Notes under the pieces: generated by a model | The model's database searches: none | Told to the model about the DNA's origin: nothing | Seen by the model: only the letters and a program-made list of their open reading frames with translations | Made by a program: the position numbers and the translations under genes | DNA from: Oscillatoriales cyanobacterium USR001 | Lineage (GTDB): Bacteria > Cyanobacteriota > Cyanobacteriia > Cyanobacteriales > Microcoleaceae | Direction of reading: 5' to 3' | Assembly: GCA_001698425.1 (NCBI GenBank) | Contig: MBRE01000087.1 | Coordinates: 87,628 to 139,101, forward strand | DNA: 51,474 nt | Shown: positions 1-7,648 of the stretch, piece after piece | Layout of the letters: each line of letters opens with the position of its first letter | How positions within the stretch are numbered: position 1 is the stretch's first letter

Positions 1-150
1 GGGTTTTTGAAGATTTTGGCGAATTGCAGTGATTGTTGGCGAACCCGCCCCTACCCAAAATGTTGCAAACTTTTTTAGAAATGGTATGAGACTTTCGCTC
101 ATAAGTCTATTGTTTCACTTGGTTTGTAAATTCGACGAAATAATTACAAA

Positions 151-173
151 AAAAGAGGGTATTTCCCTCTTTT
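151..173 (-). terminator. Rho-independent terminator of the S1 gene
   Basis: A perfect 9-bp stem (AAAAGAGGG at 151-159 with CCCTCTTTT at 165-173) closes a 5-nt loop. Read on the minus strand it runs into a T tract (148-154), and it begins 20 nt past the stop of the S1 gene. This is the classical shape of an intrinsic terminator. The remaining 150 bases at the window edge show no gene. Confidence 0.75.
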
Positions 174-192
174 CCTCAGAAAAAGTGGGATC

Positions 193-1311
193 TTAATCTT
201 CTGTTGCTGGGGGAATTTCTTCCTCCGGTATATCAGCTATATCAACAGATATTACTGCCGGAACTTCTGCAACTACGTCTTCAGGAGCATCCTCTGTAGC
301 TGGCGGAATATCATCTTCCTCAGTTGCTGAAGGAATATCATCGGGAATATCATCTAGTTCATCAGTTGCCGGCGGCACTTCAACGGGAATCTCAATAGCA
401 GCTTTAGCTTGCTTTTGAGCTAACATTTTCTCGCGGAATTTAGCAGCCATTTCCTCAGCTTTTTCATAAACCAGATCGCGATTTTTTACCATTGCTCCCG
501 GCTCTGGTTCTAACTGTTTCGTTGAGAGGGAAATCCGACCCCGTTCCGCATCTAAGTCAATGATCATTACTTTCACTTCATCATTGACATTGAAAACGCT
601 GTGAGGCGTATCGATGTGATCGTGAGAAATTTCAGAAATGTGTAATAAACCGCTGACTCCACCGATGTCGATAAATGCACCGTAAGGTTTGATACCGCGC
701 ACTGTACCAATAACCACTTCCCCAACTTCGAGGCGGTTCATCTTCCGTTCTACGAGAGCTCGGCGGTGGCTCAAAACTAAGCGATTACGGTCTTCATCTA
801 CTTCAAGGAATTTTAATGGCAATTCTTCTTGGACTAATTCTTCCTTGGGTTTGCGAGTGCTGATGTGAGAACCGGGGATGAAACCACGCAATCCTTCAAT
901 TCTTACTAATGCACCGCCACGATTGGTGGCAAAAACTTGCGATCGCACTGTGGCATCTTCTGCTTGCAGTTGTCTCACTCTTTCCCATGCTCGCATATAT
1001 TCTATGCGGCGAATTGAGAGAGTGAGTTGACCGTCTTCATTTTCATCAGTGAGGATGAAAAATTCTCTGGTTTCGTTAGACTGCAATACTTCTTCTGGAG
1101 CTTCTACACGGTTGATTGACATTTCCTGAATAGGAATGTATGCGGCAGTTTTAGCACCAATATCAATTAGAGCGCCTCTGGGTTCTATACTGAACACTGT
1201 ACCTGCTACTATATCGCCAGGGCTGAAGTGATAGTCATATTTATCTAGTAGGGCTGCAAAATCCTCGTGAGTAAAGCCAACTTCTTTGACTGCTGTTTTC
1301 TGATTGACCAT
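193..1311 (-). CDS. rpsA: 30S ribosomal protein S1 (cyanobacterial short form)
   Basis: This 372-residue protein has three S1 RNA-binding repeats (about residues 30-100, 115-183 and 197-265), including GDIVAGTVFSIEPRGALIDIG and a third copy with YGAFIDIGGVSGLLHISEIS-like sequence. It binds mRNA on the 30S subunit to help start translation. Cyanobacterial S1 proteins are shorter than the six-repeat E. coli protein, so the length is normal. The last 60 residues are an acidic low-complexity tail built around IPPATED/E units. The gene lies downstream of nrdR on the same strand, a common cyanobacterial arrangement, and ends at a clear terminator. The ATG start at 1311 has a GGAG-like stretch (rc of ctcc, 1337-1340) some distance upstream, so the start is probable but not proven by the RBS. 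Confidence 0.95.
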   Translation of the reverse strand: MVNQKTAVKEVGFTHEDFAALLDKYDYHFSPGDIVAGTVFSIEPRGALIDIGAKTAAYIPIQEMSINRVEAPEEVLQSNETREFFILTDENEDGQLTLSIRRIEYMRAWERVRQLQAEDATVRSQVFATNRGGALVRIEGLRGFIPGSHISTRKPKEELVQEELPLKFLEVDEDRNRLVLSHRRALVERKMNRLEVGEVVIGTVRGIKPYGAFIDIGGVSGLLHISEISHDHIDTPHSVFNVNDEVKVMIIDLDAERGRISLSTKQLEPEPGAMVKNRDLVYEKAEEMAAKFREKMLAQKQAKAAIEIPVEVPPATDELDDIPDDIPSATEEDDIPPATEDAPEDVVAEVPAVISVDIADIPEEEIPPATED

Positions 1312-1570
1312 GCGAATAGTTTCCTGGGATTTCTCTCCTTAGTTTTTTGTTCCTGTGGATGGATGCTGTAGATTTTAGTTAACCAGCTATTAGCTTTCTA
1401 TAAATCTTTTGTAAAAGTTAGCGACGACCAACCTCTACCGGGTGCAACCCCACACCCGCTACCATTATTATTACTCAAAACTTTAGGTTAGGAGTGTTAA
1501 TTATAATCATGGGGCGGTAAGATAGTCTATTATAGCCTACCTATGCCCTTTTCAATCTATTTCTGTGAGT

Positions 1571-2134
1571 TTAGTTGGGTGTTACACAGGATGCCTGGGT
1601 TTCTAGCTCCCAGTCGTCGGCTGGGGATGAGCGATCGGAGTCAATTGCTTGTTGGGCGATTGCCTGGTCAATGGTAATTTCCTGATCGCTTTGTAGGCGA
1701 TCGAGGGCTTCAACAAAATCGCGGATGCCCTGAAATTGGCGGTAAACTGAGGCAAACCGGACGTAGGCAACTTCGCTCAAACCGCGTAATTGTTTGAGAA
1801 CTAATTCACCAATCTCTGAGCTTGCAACTTCTCGGAGCAATCGCCCTTGTAGTTCTGACTCAATTTCATCAGCGATTTTTTCCATTTCTGCGGCGGCGAT
1901 ATCGGTTTTTTCGCAGGCACGCACGATTCCCCGGAGTAATTTAGATTTGTCAAAGGATTCTCGTTTGAGATCCCGTTTAATTACTGTAATCGGTACAAAT
2001 TCTATGCGTTCATAACTGGTAAAGCGGTGTTGGCAATTCAAGCATTCCCGTCGACGACGAATACTTTTACCTAATTCAGCCGATCGCGACTCCAGAACGC
2101 GGCTGTTGGCATTATGACATAGGGGACAGCGCAT
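1571..2134 (-). CDS. nrdR: Transcriptional repressor NrdR
   Basis: NrdR senses ATP/dATP and represses ribonucleotide reductase genes. The 187-residue protein begins with the zinc ribbon (CPLC at residues 3-6, CLNC at 31-34), followed by the RRRRECLNC signature and an ATP-cone domain from about residue 49 to 139 (VIKRDLKRESFDKSKLLRGI-type sequence). The C-terminal ~40 residues are a variable extension, as in other cyanobacterial NrdR proteins. The start at 2134 gives the canonical MRCP N-terminus. No Shine-Dalgarno sequence precedes it; a pyrimidine-rich heptamer tract (minus-strand sense) begins 6 nt upstream instead. No second NrdR-controlled gene is in view. Confidence 0.95.
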   Translation of the reverse strand: MRCPLCHNANSRVLESRSAELGKSIRRRRECLNCQHRFTSYERIEFVPITVIKRDLKRESFDKSKLLRGIVRACEKTDIAAAEMEKIADEIESELQGRLLREVASSEIGELVLKQLRGLSEVAYVRFASVYRQFQGIRDFVEALDRLQSDQEITIDQAIAQQAIDSDRSSPADDWELETQASCVTPN

Positions 2135-2140
2135 ATAGCA

Positions 2141-2228
2141 GAAAGAAGAAGGAAGAAGGAAGAAGGAAGAAGGAAGAAGGAAGAGGGAAGAGGGAAGGCA
2201 GAAGGCAGAAGGCAGAAGGCAGAAGGCA
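2141..2228. repeat. Heptanucleotide tandem repeat (GAAGGAA / GGCAGAA type)
   Basis: About twelve copies of a 7-nt unit, first GAAGGAA with GAGGGAA variants and then GGCAGAA. It matches the STRR class of heptamer repeats known from filamentous cyanobacteria. It sits immediately upstream of nrdR, so the nrdR leader would contain the pyrimidine strand. The following stretch, 2229-2429, holds nothing recognisable. Confidence 0.85.
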
Positions 2229-2429
2229 ATAAAAACAAGGGTTTCAGTAATTAAGAGTCCATAATCGTTTTGGAGGTTGCTATAACTACTGACTTTTACG
2301 GAGTTCTAAAATTATAGATGGCAACTCATCTCGGCTCAAGGTTAAGCGAGATGAATTGCGGGAGTTGCGTAAATTCCTCAGCAATGAAATCTGCGAAATA
2401 TGGGTGAGTAAAAGCTGGCAGGGCGCTAA

Positions 2430-2525
2430 TTACTTACCAATCCGAGGGGGTTGCCGGAAGGCGATCGCGAAAAAGATTGTACCAAGGGCTAAAGCCAAAA
2501 TCAAAATGTAAGCAACGCTTTCCAT
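2430..2525 (-). CDS. psbT: Photosystem II reaction center protein T
   Basis: This 31-residue single-helix protein starts MESVAYILILALALGTIFFA and ends FRQPPRIGK, the characteristic PsbT sequence. PsbT lies at the PSII dimer interface near CP47 and D1 and helps stabilise or repair the Q_A region. It consists of one transmembrane helix (about residues 3-23) and a short basic stromal tail. The ATG at 2525 is fixed by the conserved MES(V/I)AY start. psbT commonly follows psbB in cyanobacteria and chloroplasts, but no psbB is adjacent here: the next gene upstream on this strand is a YggT protein 174 bp away. The downstream order psbT-nrdR-rpsA is kept. Confidence 0.93.
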   Translation of the reverse strand: MESVAYILILALALGTIFFAIAFRQPPRIGK

Positions 2526-2699
2526 ATACCAGTTTTTCCTTAATGATACAGTTCGATATCATTTTATACCAATTCGGGAAATCATCAAACTAGCACTATT
2601 CAGATTATGGCGATCTAACTCTGAGTTTTCTGTAATTACAGAGGTTCTTGAATTTGTCTCAACTAAAATAATCAGTCAGATTTGCTATCGGTATATCGG

Positions 2700-2993
2700 T
2701 TATAGTATCATAGTCAACAATCCCTGTTGACCTAACAATATTTCCCGCAGGAAACTGACAATACCTACCCAAATAATCGGCGTGATATCCACGCCTCCAA
2801 TTGGCGGGACAATCTTCCTCATAGGGATTAACAAGGGTTCCGTCGGCCAAGCAATCAGGCGAAACGGCATTTGATTAAGATTAATCTGGGGATACCAGCT
2901 TAGGACAATACGGAAAATAAACAGCAAAGTCATCAATACTAGAACAAACCCCAGTATCCAACTACCAATAGCCATAAAACTCATGTCAGTCAT
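2700..2993 (-). CDS. YggT family integral membrane protein
   Basis: A 97-residue protein of the YggT/YlmG family, with two hydrophobic segments (about residues 5-30 and 70-95) around the family motif RIVLSWYPQINLNQMPFR and the following WPTEPLLIPMRKIVPPIGG. Family members act in membrane organisation; the plastid YLMG1 proteins affect nucleoid partition and thylakoid biogenesis. The precise role here is not known. Start at ATG 2993; M4 (2984) is an alternative, as neither has a strong RBS. It is divergent from psbX. Confidence 0.9.
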   Translation of the reverse strand: MTDMSFMAIGSWILGFVLVLMTLLFIFRIVLSWYPQINLNQMPFRLIAWPTEPLLIPMRKIVPPIGGVDITPIIWVGIVSFLREILLGQQGLLTMIL

Positions 2994-3056
2994 AATTAAT
3001 CTTAAGTTTTGTAAAGTACGTTTCTCAGAATTTTAACCTTTTTTTCGTAAACCCAG

Positions 3057-3064
3057 TATAAAAT
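3057..3064 (+). promoter_or_regulatory. Possible -10 element of psbX
   Basis: TATAAAAT lies 40 nt before the psbX start in the AT-rich divergent spacer. No convincing -35 was seen at the right distance. This is an inference from sequence shape only. Confidence 0.3.
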
Positions 3065-3104
3065 TAATAAAAATCAAATTCTTGTAATAGAGGGCTTTGG
3101 ACTT

Positions 3105-3224
3105 ATGACTCCTTCATTGGCTAACTTTTTGTACAGTCTGCTTTGGGGCGCTGGACTCGTGGTAATTCCTGCAACAGTCGCACTGATATTTATCAGCCAA
3201 AAAGATAAAGTCAAACGCACTTAA
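3105..3224 (+). CDS. psbX: Photosystem II protein PsbX
   Basis: A 39-residue protein starting MTPSLANFLYSLLWGAG, with the conserved IPATVALIFISQKDKVKR end. PsbX is a single-helix PSII subunit close to cytochrome b559 and the Q_B quinone channel; the family motif IPATVALIFISQKD identifies it without ambiguity. One transmembrane helix spans about residues 10-31, with a basic stromal tail. The start ATG at 3105 is 111 nt from the divergent YggT gene. A 28-bp palindrome follows the stop. Confidence 0.95.
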   Translation: MTPSLANFLYSLLWGAGLVVIPATVALIFISQKDKVKRT

Positions 3225-3241
3225 AAGATTTGTAGGGTGTT

Positions 3242-3269
3242 AAGTGTTAAGTGTTAACACTTAACACTT
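3242..3269. repeat. 28-bp perfect palindrome after psbX
   Basis: AAGTGTTAAGTGTT is followed directly by its exact reverse complement. The halves are themselves built from a GTGTTAA heptamer. It may end psbX transcription, but there is no T run, so a terminator role is uncertain. The rest of the gap to 3450 shows nothing clear. Confidence 0.6.
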
Positions 3270-3450
3270 GCATCCCACATCTTCACTACTGCCACAATCT
3301 AAATCTTAATAGATATCGGGATGAAACTCCGAGAGCTTATTGAATTTCTCTAAAACTTATTACTCTATATGCCAATTTTTATGGTAAAATCTTTCCCAAA
3401 TAAGGAACAGAGTATTTTTGATTTAATATTTAGGATTTTGGAGGCTAAGG

Positions 3451-4221
3451 ATGAAATTCAGAATCTTGGCAACTGTAACATTGGTAAGTACCTTTTTTCC
3501 GATTACGGCTGCATTTGGGGAAAATATTGAGCATACTCAACAACTACTGGCGACTAAACAGTGCGCCCAGTGCGACTTGAGCGGTGCGGGCTTAGTTTTG
3601 GCTAATTTGTCTGGGGCGGATCTCAGAGGGGCTAATTTGAGTGGGGCTAATCTCAGCCGCGCTAATCTCAGTGGTGCGGATTTGAGTGGGGCTAATCTCA
3701 GTGGTACAAGTCTTTTTGGTGTGAATTTGAGCGGTGCAAATCTGAGTGGGGCAAATTTGGCTGGTGCTGATTTGAGAACTGCTTATGTTGGTGGTGCAAA
3801 TTTGGTTAATGTTAACCTGAGTAGTTCACAAATACTCGGAGTTAGGGGAATGCCTACTAACATTGGTGGAGCCGAGGATTTTTACCGGTTGGGAGTGACA
3901 GAAGCGAAGGCGGGAAATTATAGAAATGCGATCGATTATTACAATCAAGCGCTTAGTCTGAAATCAGATTTAGCCGCAGTATATTTTGCCCGAAGTATGT
4001 CTTTTGCTGATTTGGGTGATTTTGCTAGTGCGAGTCAAGATGCTGAGATAGCAGCGAAACTTTTTGCTGCTCAGGGAAATGCTAGGGGTGAGGCGTTGTC
4101 GAAGGAGTTAGGTAAAGCAATTGTGGCTCGCCAAAAGCCAACGGAACCTAGTTCTGGTGGGGGAGGATGGATGAATGCTTTGGGGGCTTTAGGTTCTGTT
4201 TTGCTGAAGGTTTTGTTTTAG
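3451..4221 (+). CDS. Exported pentapeptide-repeat and TPR protein
   Basis: This 256-residue protein has three visible parts. An N-terminal signal peptide (residues 1-23, basic MKFR then a hydrophobic stretch ending AAFG) is followed by about eighteen A(N/D)LSG pentapeptides (residues 41-130) that would form a right-handed quadrilateral beta-helix. Two TPR-like helical repeats (about 140-205, including YRLGVTEAKAGNYRNAIDYY) follow. A glycine-rich linker leads to a hydrophobic C-terminal end (WMNALGALGSVLLKVLF). Pentapeptide proteins are very common in cyanobacteria and mostly lack an assigned function; protein binding is the likely role. Two cysteines (CAQC) lie just before the repeats. The DNA is itself strongly repetitive in 15-nt units, so length variation between strains is plausible. 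Confidence 0.85.
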   Translation: MKFRILATVTLVSTFFPITAAFGENIEHTQQLLATKQCAQCDLSGAGLVLANLSGADLRGANLSGANLSRANLSGADLSGANLSGTSLFGVNLSGANLSGANLAGADLRTAYVGGANLVNVNLSSSQILGVRGMPTNIGGAEDFYRLGVTEAKAGNYRNAIDYYNQALSLKSDLAAVYFARSMSFADLGDFASASQDAEIAAKLFAAQGNARGEALSKELGKAIVARQKPTEPSSGGGGWMNALGALGSVLLKVLF

Positions 4222-4226
4222 ATTGG

Positions 4227-4341
4227 TTAATTGTTAATTGTTAATTGTTAATTGTTAATTGTTAATTGTTAATTGTTAATTGTTAATTGTTAATTGTTAA
4301 TTGTTAATTGTTAATTGTTAATTGTTAATTGTTAATTGTTA
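4227..4341. repeat. Heptanucleotide tandem repeat (TTAATTG)n
   Basis: About sixteen almost perfect copies of TTAATTG directly follow the pentapeptide gene. It is of the cyanobacterial STRR type. The unit is AT-rich and unrelated to the purine/pyrimidine heptamers elsewhere in the window. The remainder of the gap to 4457 holds no recognisable element. Confidence 0.9.
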
Positions 4342-4457
4342 ACGGTTAACCGCATTTCTGACAAAAAATATGGTTCAGTCGATCGCAACCCGCATTTTAC
4401 CTCTTCCTTTTCTATGCCATTACAGATTTTAACAGAGTTAGAGTAACCAATCACCAC

Positions 4458-4733
4458 TTACTCAACGACTTCGATAACTATACCCCCAAATCTGGCTTCA
4501 TCAGCCCAGCATTTAATTCCGTCTATGTAACATTCATGGCTATTGTATTCCTCGGCGTTATTGCTGTCCCAGTAGTAAGCAACGTATCCCCCAAACATAG
4601 ATTCATTATAAAAGTTTAACCTTCTGCCATTCATATCAGTGGCTTTTTTGCGACAATCCTCACAAATGTATTTGGGATATCGGGGAAAAGGATGGACAGA
4701 AGCATTGCAAATGGGACAAATTTGTGAGGTCAT
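4458..4733 (-). CDS. Small zinc-ribbon protein of unknown function
   Basis: A 91-residue protein with two CxxC pairs in the first third (CPIC at residues 6-9, CEDC at 24-27), spaced as in a zinc ribbon. A mixed, tyrosine-rich C-terminal half follows (YVAYYWDSNNAEEYNS, then HECYIDGIKCWADEARFGG). I do not recognise a named family. The N-terminal part probably binds one Zn2+. It is the last gene of a minus-strand run but is separated from the previous small ORF by 36 bp, so co-transcription is possible. Confidence 0.7.
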   Translation of the reverse strand: MTSQICPICNASVHPFPRYPKYICEDCRKKATDMNGRRLNFYNESMFGGYVAYYWDSNNAEEYNSHECYIDGIKCWADEARFGGIVIEVVE

Positions 4734-4769
4734 TTTTAAAAGTTGGAGAGTCTAAAATTATCAGCATAA

Positions 4770-4901
4770 TTATTTTGTTGCCGCTGGCGCGATCGCAAAC
4801 ATCCCGCCATCAGGCTTTCGTAACACTATCGCTTCACTCTTTGCCAAGACCATAACCTCATCAAGAGTAAATTGACCACTTTCTAACTCAATAATTCTCA
4901 T
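4770..4901 (-). CDS. 43-residue antitoxin-like small protein
   Basis: A short ORF (43 aa: MRIIELESGQFTLDEVMVLA..., ending MFAIAPAATK) with a good AAGAGG Shine-Dalgarno nine nt before the ATG at 4901. It starts 18 bp after the stop of the alpha/beta hydrolase gene, so it is probably co-transcribed. The pattern (short beta strand, then LTLxEVxxLAKxEAIVLRKPDGxxFAI) resembles small cyanobacterial proteins annotated as antitoxin-like or prevent-host-death-like. No toxin gene is adjacent, so the function is not assigned. Confidence 0.55.
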   Translation of the reverse strand: MRIIELESGQFTLDEVMVLAKSEAIVLRKPDGGMFAIAPAATK

Positions 4902-4919
4902 AGCTGAACCTCTTTACTC

Positions 4920-5603
4920 TTAGCTATTCATCGCCGCCTCTCTAATAACATCCACAACTTCTTTAGCACGAGAAATCATGGGAACATGACTTGATTCTAA
5001 AACAATTGTTCTTGCATTCATTCGCTTAGCCAAATCATGTTGTAGTTCAGGCGAAACAGCTTTGTCATTGTTCGCAACAATATACCAACTTGGCTTATTT
5101 TTCCACGCTGGCGAATCTATTTTTGCTTCCAATAATGACGTAGATGGCGGAGTTTGAGTAGCATACATCAATGCTGATTTTTCTGCCGGAATATCCCCCG
5201 CCAAAATTGTTTGTACCCCTGCTTTTGAAATCCAAATAAAACCTTCTTGTTCTTGAAAATGATCCGATGGCGATGCAGATTCGTACTTACTCATCAAATC
5301 GATCATCGATTCCCCAGCATCAGGAGCAAGTGCAGCAATATAGACTAAGCCAGAGACTCGTTCATCGTTGCCAACTTCACTAATAACTGTACCGCCCCAT
5401 GACTGACCAACTAGAATACATTGACCTTCGATGCGACTCAAAGCGCGTTTTGTGGCAGCAACATCATCCGCTAATGATGTCAGCGGGTTTTGCACCGCAA
5501 TAACTTCGTAGCCTTCCGCCAACAACGTTGAAATAATTTCACTGTAACTAGAGGCATCTATCCAGAAACCATGAACTAACACAATGTTTTTAATTTTTCC
5601 CAT
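4920..5603 (-). CDS. Alpha/beta hydrolase
   Basis: A 227-residue serine hydrolase. The oxyanion-side motif VHGFW (residues 10-14), the nucleophile elbow GQSWGG (Ser68) and candidate triad partners Asp180 (NNDKAVSP) and His206 (SSHVPM) are all present and in order, so it should be active. It resembles the EstC/salicylate-esterase-like hydrolases. The substrate cannot be told from sequence. It has no signal peptide, so it is cytoplasmic. It lies 26 bp downstream of the APH-type kinase on the same strand and is followed by a 43-residue ORF, suggesting a three-gene operon. Confidence 0.9.
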   Translation of the reverse strand: MGKIKNIVLVHGFWIDASSYSEIISTLLAEGYEVIAVQNPLTSLADDVAATKRALSRIEGQCILVGQSWGGTVISEVGNDERVSGLVYIAALAPDAGESMIDLMSKYESASPSDHFQEQEGFIWISKAGVQTILAGDIPAEKSALMYATQTPPSTSLLEAKIDSPAWKNKPSWYIVANNDKAVSPELQHDLAKRMNARTIVLESSHVPMISRAKEVVDVIREAAMNS

Positions 5604-5629
5604 AATTGTTGTTTCCTCTTGATTTTATG

Positions 5630-6520
5630 TTATCCATCCTCAACAACATTGTGCAATATTCTCTCTCCCATCACCGCATTTCTTGGGTTATCAATCAATC
5701 CTGTATCTAGCAGGATTATACCAAAAAGTATCGCCCATCCCTTAGCGCGTTGTAATGTTGCGTGAGAAAGATTTGCGTATTCTGCGATCGCTTGTTGGCG
5801 TGCATGGCGATCCGAGAACAGCATCCATATCGAAGCAATATCTGTGGCAATATCACCTGATGTAATGTCGCCCCAATCAATGATACCTGCGATCGCACCA
5901 TTTTCGACAAGGACGTTTCCTGGATGAAGGTCCCCATGCAACCATTTCGCCTCAACATCAACAGGCACATTCAAAGCCATATTCCAAATATTCTTAATCT
6001 TTTTATTAATCAGATTAGTTTTAATTTCAAGTCGTTGCATTCGTTCTTCCACAGCCGCCGCCCGCTGCTTTAAAGGTACCCCTCGTGCCGTATTTAGTGG
6101 GGCATTAAATGGCGCAGGTATATGTAATGACCGCAGGAATGAAACAAAGAGTTTTACCTGATTAGCCTGGAGTCGATCGCGATCGGCAGAGATACCACTC
6201 AGCCAGGGCAAAACACTCCATCGCCAAGGATAATTTAGTGCTGGCTTACCTATTCTGTAAGGAGTTGGCACAGGAATAGGAAACTGATTTGCTAGGATTG
6301 GAAGCCAATTTTGCTCATTTTCGATCGGTGTAGCTGCGGCTTGTCGACGTGGGAGTCTTACACAGAATTGGTCGCCCAATCGAAACATGGCATTGTCCCA
6401 ACCAGCATCAACGAAATGAATCGGCAGCTGCATCAAATCTGGGTGCTGATCTGCTAATAAATGGTAGACTAAGGTTCGATCTATTCTAAATTCAGCGATC
6501 GGCGTTCCCATTGAGATCAA
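5630..6520 (-). CDS. Aminoglycoside phosphotransferase (APH) family kinase
   Basis: A 296-residue protein kinase-like phosphotransferase. The Brenner/catalytic motif WLHGDLHPGNVLV (catalytic Asp197) and the metal-binding GIIDWGD (Asp215) are intact. It is related to APH(3'')/choline-kinase type enzymes that phosphorylate small molecules with ATP; the true substrate is unknown and chromosomal context gives no reason to assume antibiotic resistance. The start is taken as TTG at 6520 because GGAGG lies 5 nt upstream; the ATG at 6511 would be 14 nt from it. It shares a minus-strand run with the alpha/beta hydrolase and is divergent from miaA. Confidence 0.9.
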   Translation of the reverse strand: MISMGTPIAEFRIDRTLVYHLLADQHPDLMQLPIHFVDAGWDNAMFRLGDQFCVRLPRRQAAATPIENEQNWLPILANQFPIPVPTPYRIGKPALNYPWRWSVLPWLSGISADRDRLQANQVKLFVSFLRSLHIPAPFNAPLNTARGVPLKQRAAAVEERMQRLEIKTNLINKKIKNIWNMALNVPVDVEAKWLHGDLHPGNVLVENGAIAGIIDWGDITSGDIATDIASIWMLFSDRHARQQAIAEYANLSHATLQRAKGWAILFGIILLDTGLIDNPRNAVMGERILHNVVEDG

Positions 6521-6525
6521 TTTTT

Positions 6526-6530
6526 CCTCC
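6526..6530 (-). promoter_or_regulatory. Shine-Dalgarno GGAGG choosing a TTG start
   Basis: GGAGG (minus strand) is separated by five A residues from TTG 6520-6518. The next in-frame ATG is nine nt further. The spacing favours TTG as the start of the APH-family gene. Confidence 0.6.
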
Positions 6531-6589
6531 GAACTTTACTATCATTGAAGGGGCGAGTTATTATTATATCAGAAGTATATGATTTAATT

Positions 6590-7480
6590 ATGCCGGGATT
6601 AATTGTAATTTGTGGTGCGACGGCGACAGGCAAATCTAGCCTAGCATTATCCTTGGCTGAACGACTAGAAACTGCGATATTGAGTGCAGACTCGCGCCAA
6701 GTGTATCGCGAGTTTAATATAGGTACGGCGAAACCAACAGATCGCGATCGCGAATTAATTCCCCATTACTTAATTGATATTTGCGAACCTACAGAGACTT
6801 TAACTGTAGCAGATTATCAGCTACAAGCTCAAACATTAATTGAAAAATTCCATCAATCCAATACGATACCTTTATTAGTGGGAGGTACAGGTTTATATAT
6901 TAGATCGATAGTTCAAGGCTTAAAAATTCCTAGAGTTGCACCTAATCCAGAATTGCGATCGCAACTTGCCTCTTTAGGGCAACATCAATGTTATGCTATG
7001 TTGCAACAAATTGACCCAATCGCTACTCAAAAAATTCACGCCAATGATACAGTCAGAACCCTAAGAGCTTTGGAAGTATTTTATATCACAGGCTCCACTA
7101 TTTCGGAACAGCAGGGAGAAAACCCACCCACTTATCCTATTTTACAAATTGGCTTAGATTCGGAAACAGAATACACTCAACGCATTGAAAAACGTACCGC
7201 ACAAATGTTTGCCTCTGGTTGGCTAAATGAAGTTGAAATGTTGTGCGATCGATATGGTTATGATTTGCCACTACTCAATACGCTAGGTTATCAAGAAATC
7301 AAGCAATATTTAACAGGAGAAATCAGCTTAATAGACGCTAAAAAATTAATAGTTTTGCACACCAGACAATTTGCCAAACGTCAGCGAACTTGGTTTAAAG
7401 CATACCCTGAAATTGAATGGTTCGATCCCGATCGAGCCAACTTACTAGATAAAGTATGGCAGAGAATTGTTAACTGTTAA
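6590..7480 (+). CDS. miaA: tRNA dimethylallyltransferase
   Basis: MiaA transfers an isopentenyl group from DMAPP to N6 of A37 in tRNAs reading UNN codons. From ATG 6590 the protein has 296 residues: MPGLIVICGATATGKSSLAL holds the P-loop, followed by ILSADSRQVYREFNIGTAKP, then LLVGGTGLYIRS and the C-terminal HTRQFAKRQRTWF motif. All hallmark motifs are intact and the length is standard. An in-frame TTG at 6545 would add 15 residues with no homologous sequence, so 6590 is preferred. The stop lies inside the start of a heptamer repeat. Confidence 0.95.
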   Translation: MPGLIVICGATATGKSSLALSLAERLETAILSADSRQVYREFNIGTAKPTDRDRELIPHYLIDICEPTETLTVADYQLQAQTLIEKFHQSNTIPLLVGGTGLYIRSIVQGLKIPRVAPNPELRSQLASLGQHQCYAMLQQIDPIATQKIHANDTVRTLRALEVFYITGSTISEQQGENPPTYPILQIGLDSETEYTQRIEKRTAQMFASGWLNEVEMLCDRYGYDLPLLNTLGYQEIKQYLTGEISLIDAKKLIVLHTRQFAKRQRTWFKAYPEIEWFDPDRANLLDKVWQRIVNC

Positions 7481-7560
7481 CTGTTATTTGTTAACTGTTA
7501 TTTGTTAACTGTTAACTGTTATTTGTTAACTGTTATTTGTTAACTGTTAACTGTTAACTG
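7470..7560. repeat. Heptamer repeat (TTAACTG/TTATTTG)
   Basis: Alternating 7-nt units TTAACTG and TTATTTG begin within the last codons of miaA and run downstream. STRR-like, and mixed in register with the AT-rich family seen after the pentapeptide gene. Confidence 0.85.
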
Positions 7561-7644
7561 TTCCTTCTTCCCTCTTCCTTCTTCCCTCTTCCTTCTTCCT
7601 TCTTCCTTCTTCCTTCTTCCCTCTTCCTTTTTCCTTCTTCCTTC
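7561..7644. repeat. Heptamer repeat (TTCCTTC/TTCCCTC)
   Basis: About twelve pyrimidine-rich heptamers follow directly on from the TTAACTG tract, filling the gap between the convergent miaA and receiver-kinase genes. Same unit as the tracts near 2141, 22659 and 48703. Confidence 0.85.
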
Positions 7645-7648
7645 ATTA

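Noticed and set aside
1312..1570. RNA gene between nrdR and rpsA
   Set aside because: No tRNA-like or conserved ncRNA structure could be made out; a short unassigned leader is likelier.
2659..2850. Minus-strand frame of 63 codons overlapping the YggT gene
   Set aside because: It is a shadow of the YggT gene in another frame.
4227..4341. CRISPR-like array
   Set aside because: The unit is 7 nt with no spacers; it is a simple heptamer tandem repeat.
5630..6520. Aminoglycoside resistance gene
   Set aside because: Only the broad APH kinase fold is supported; the chromosomal context gives no sign of resistance.
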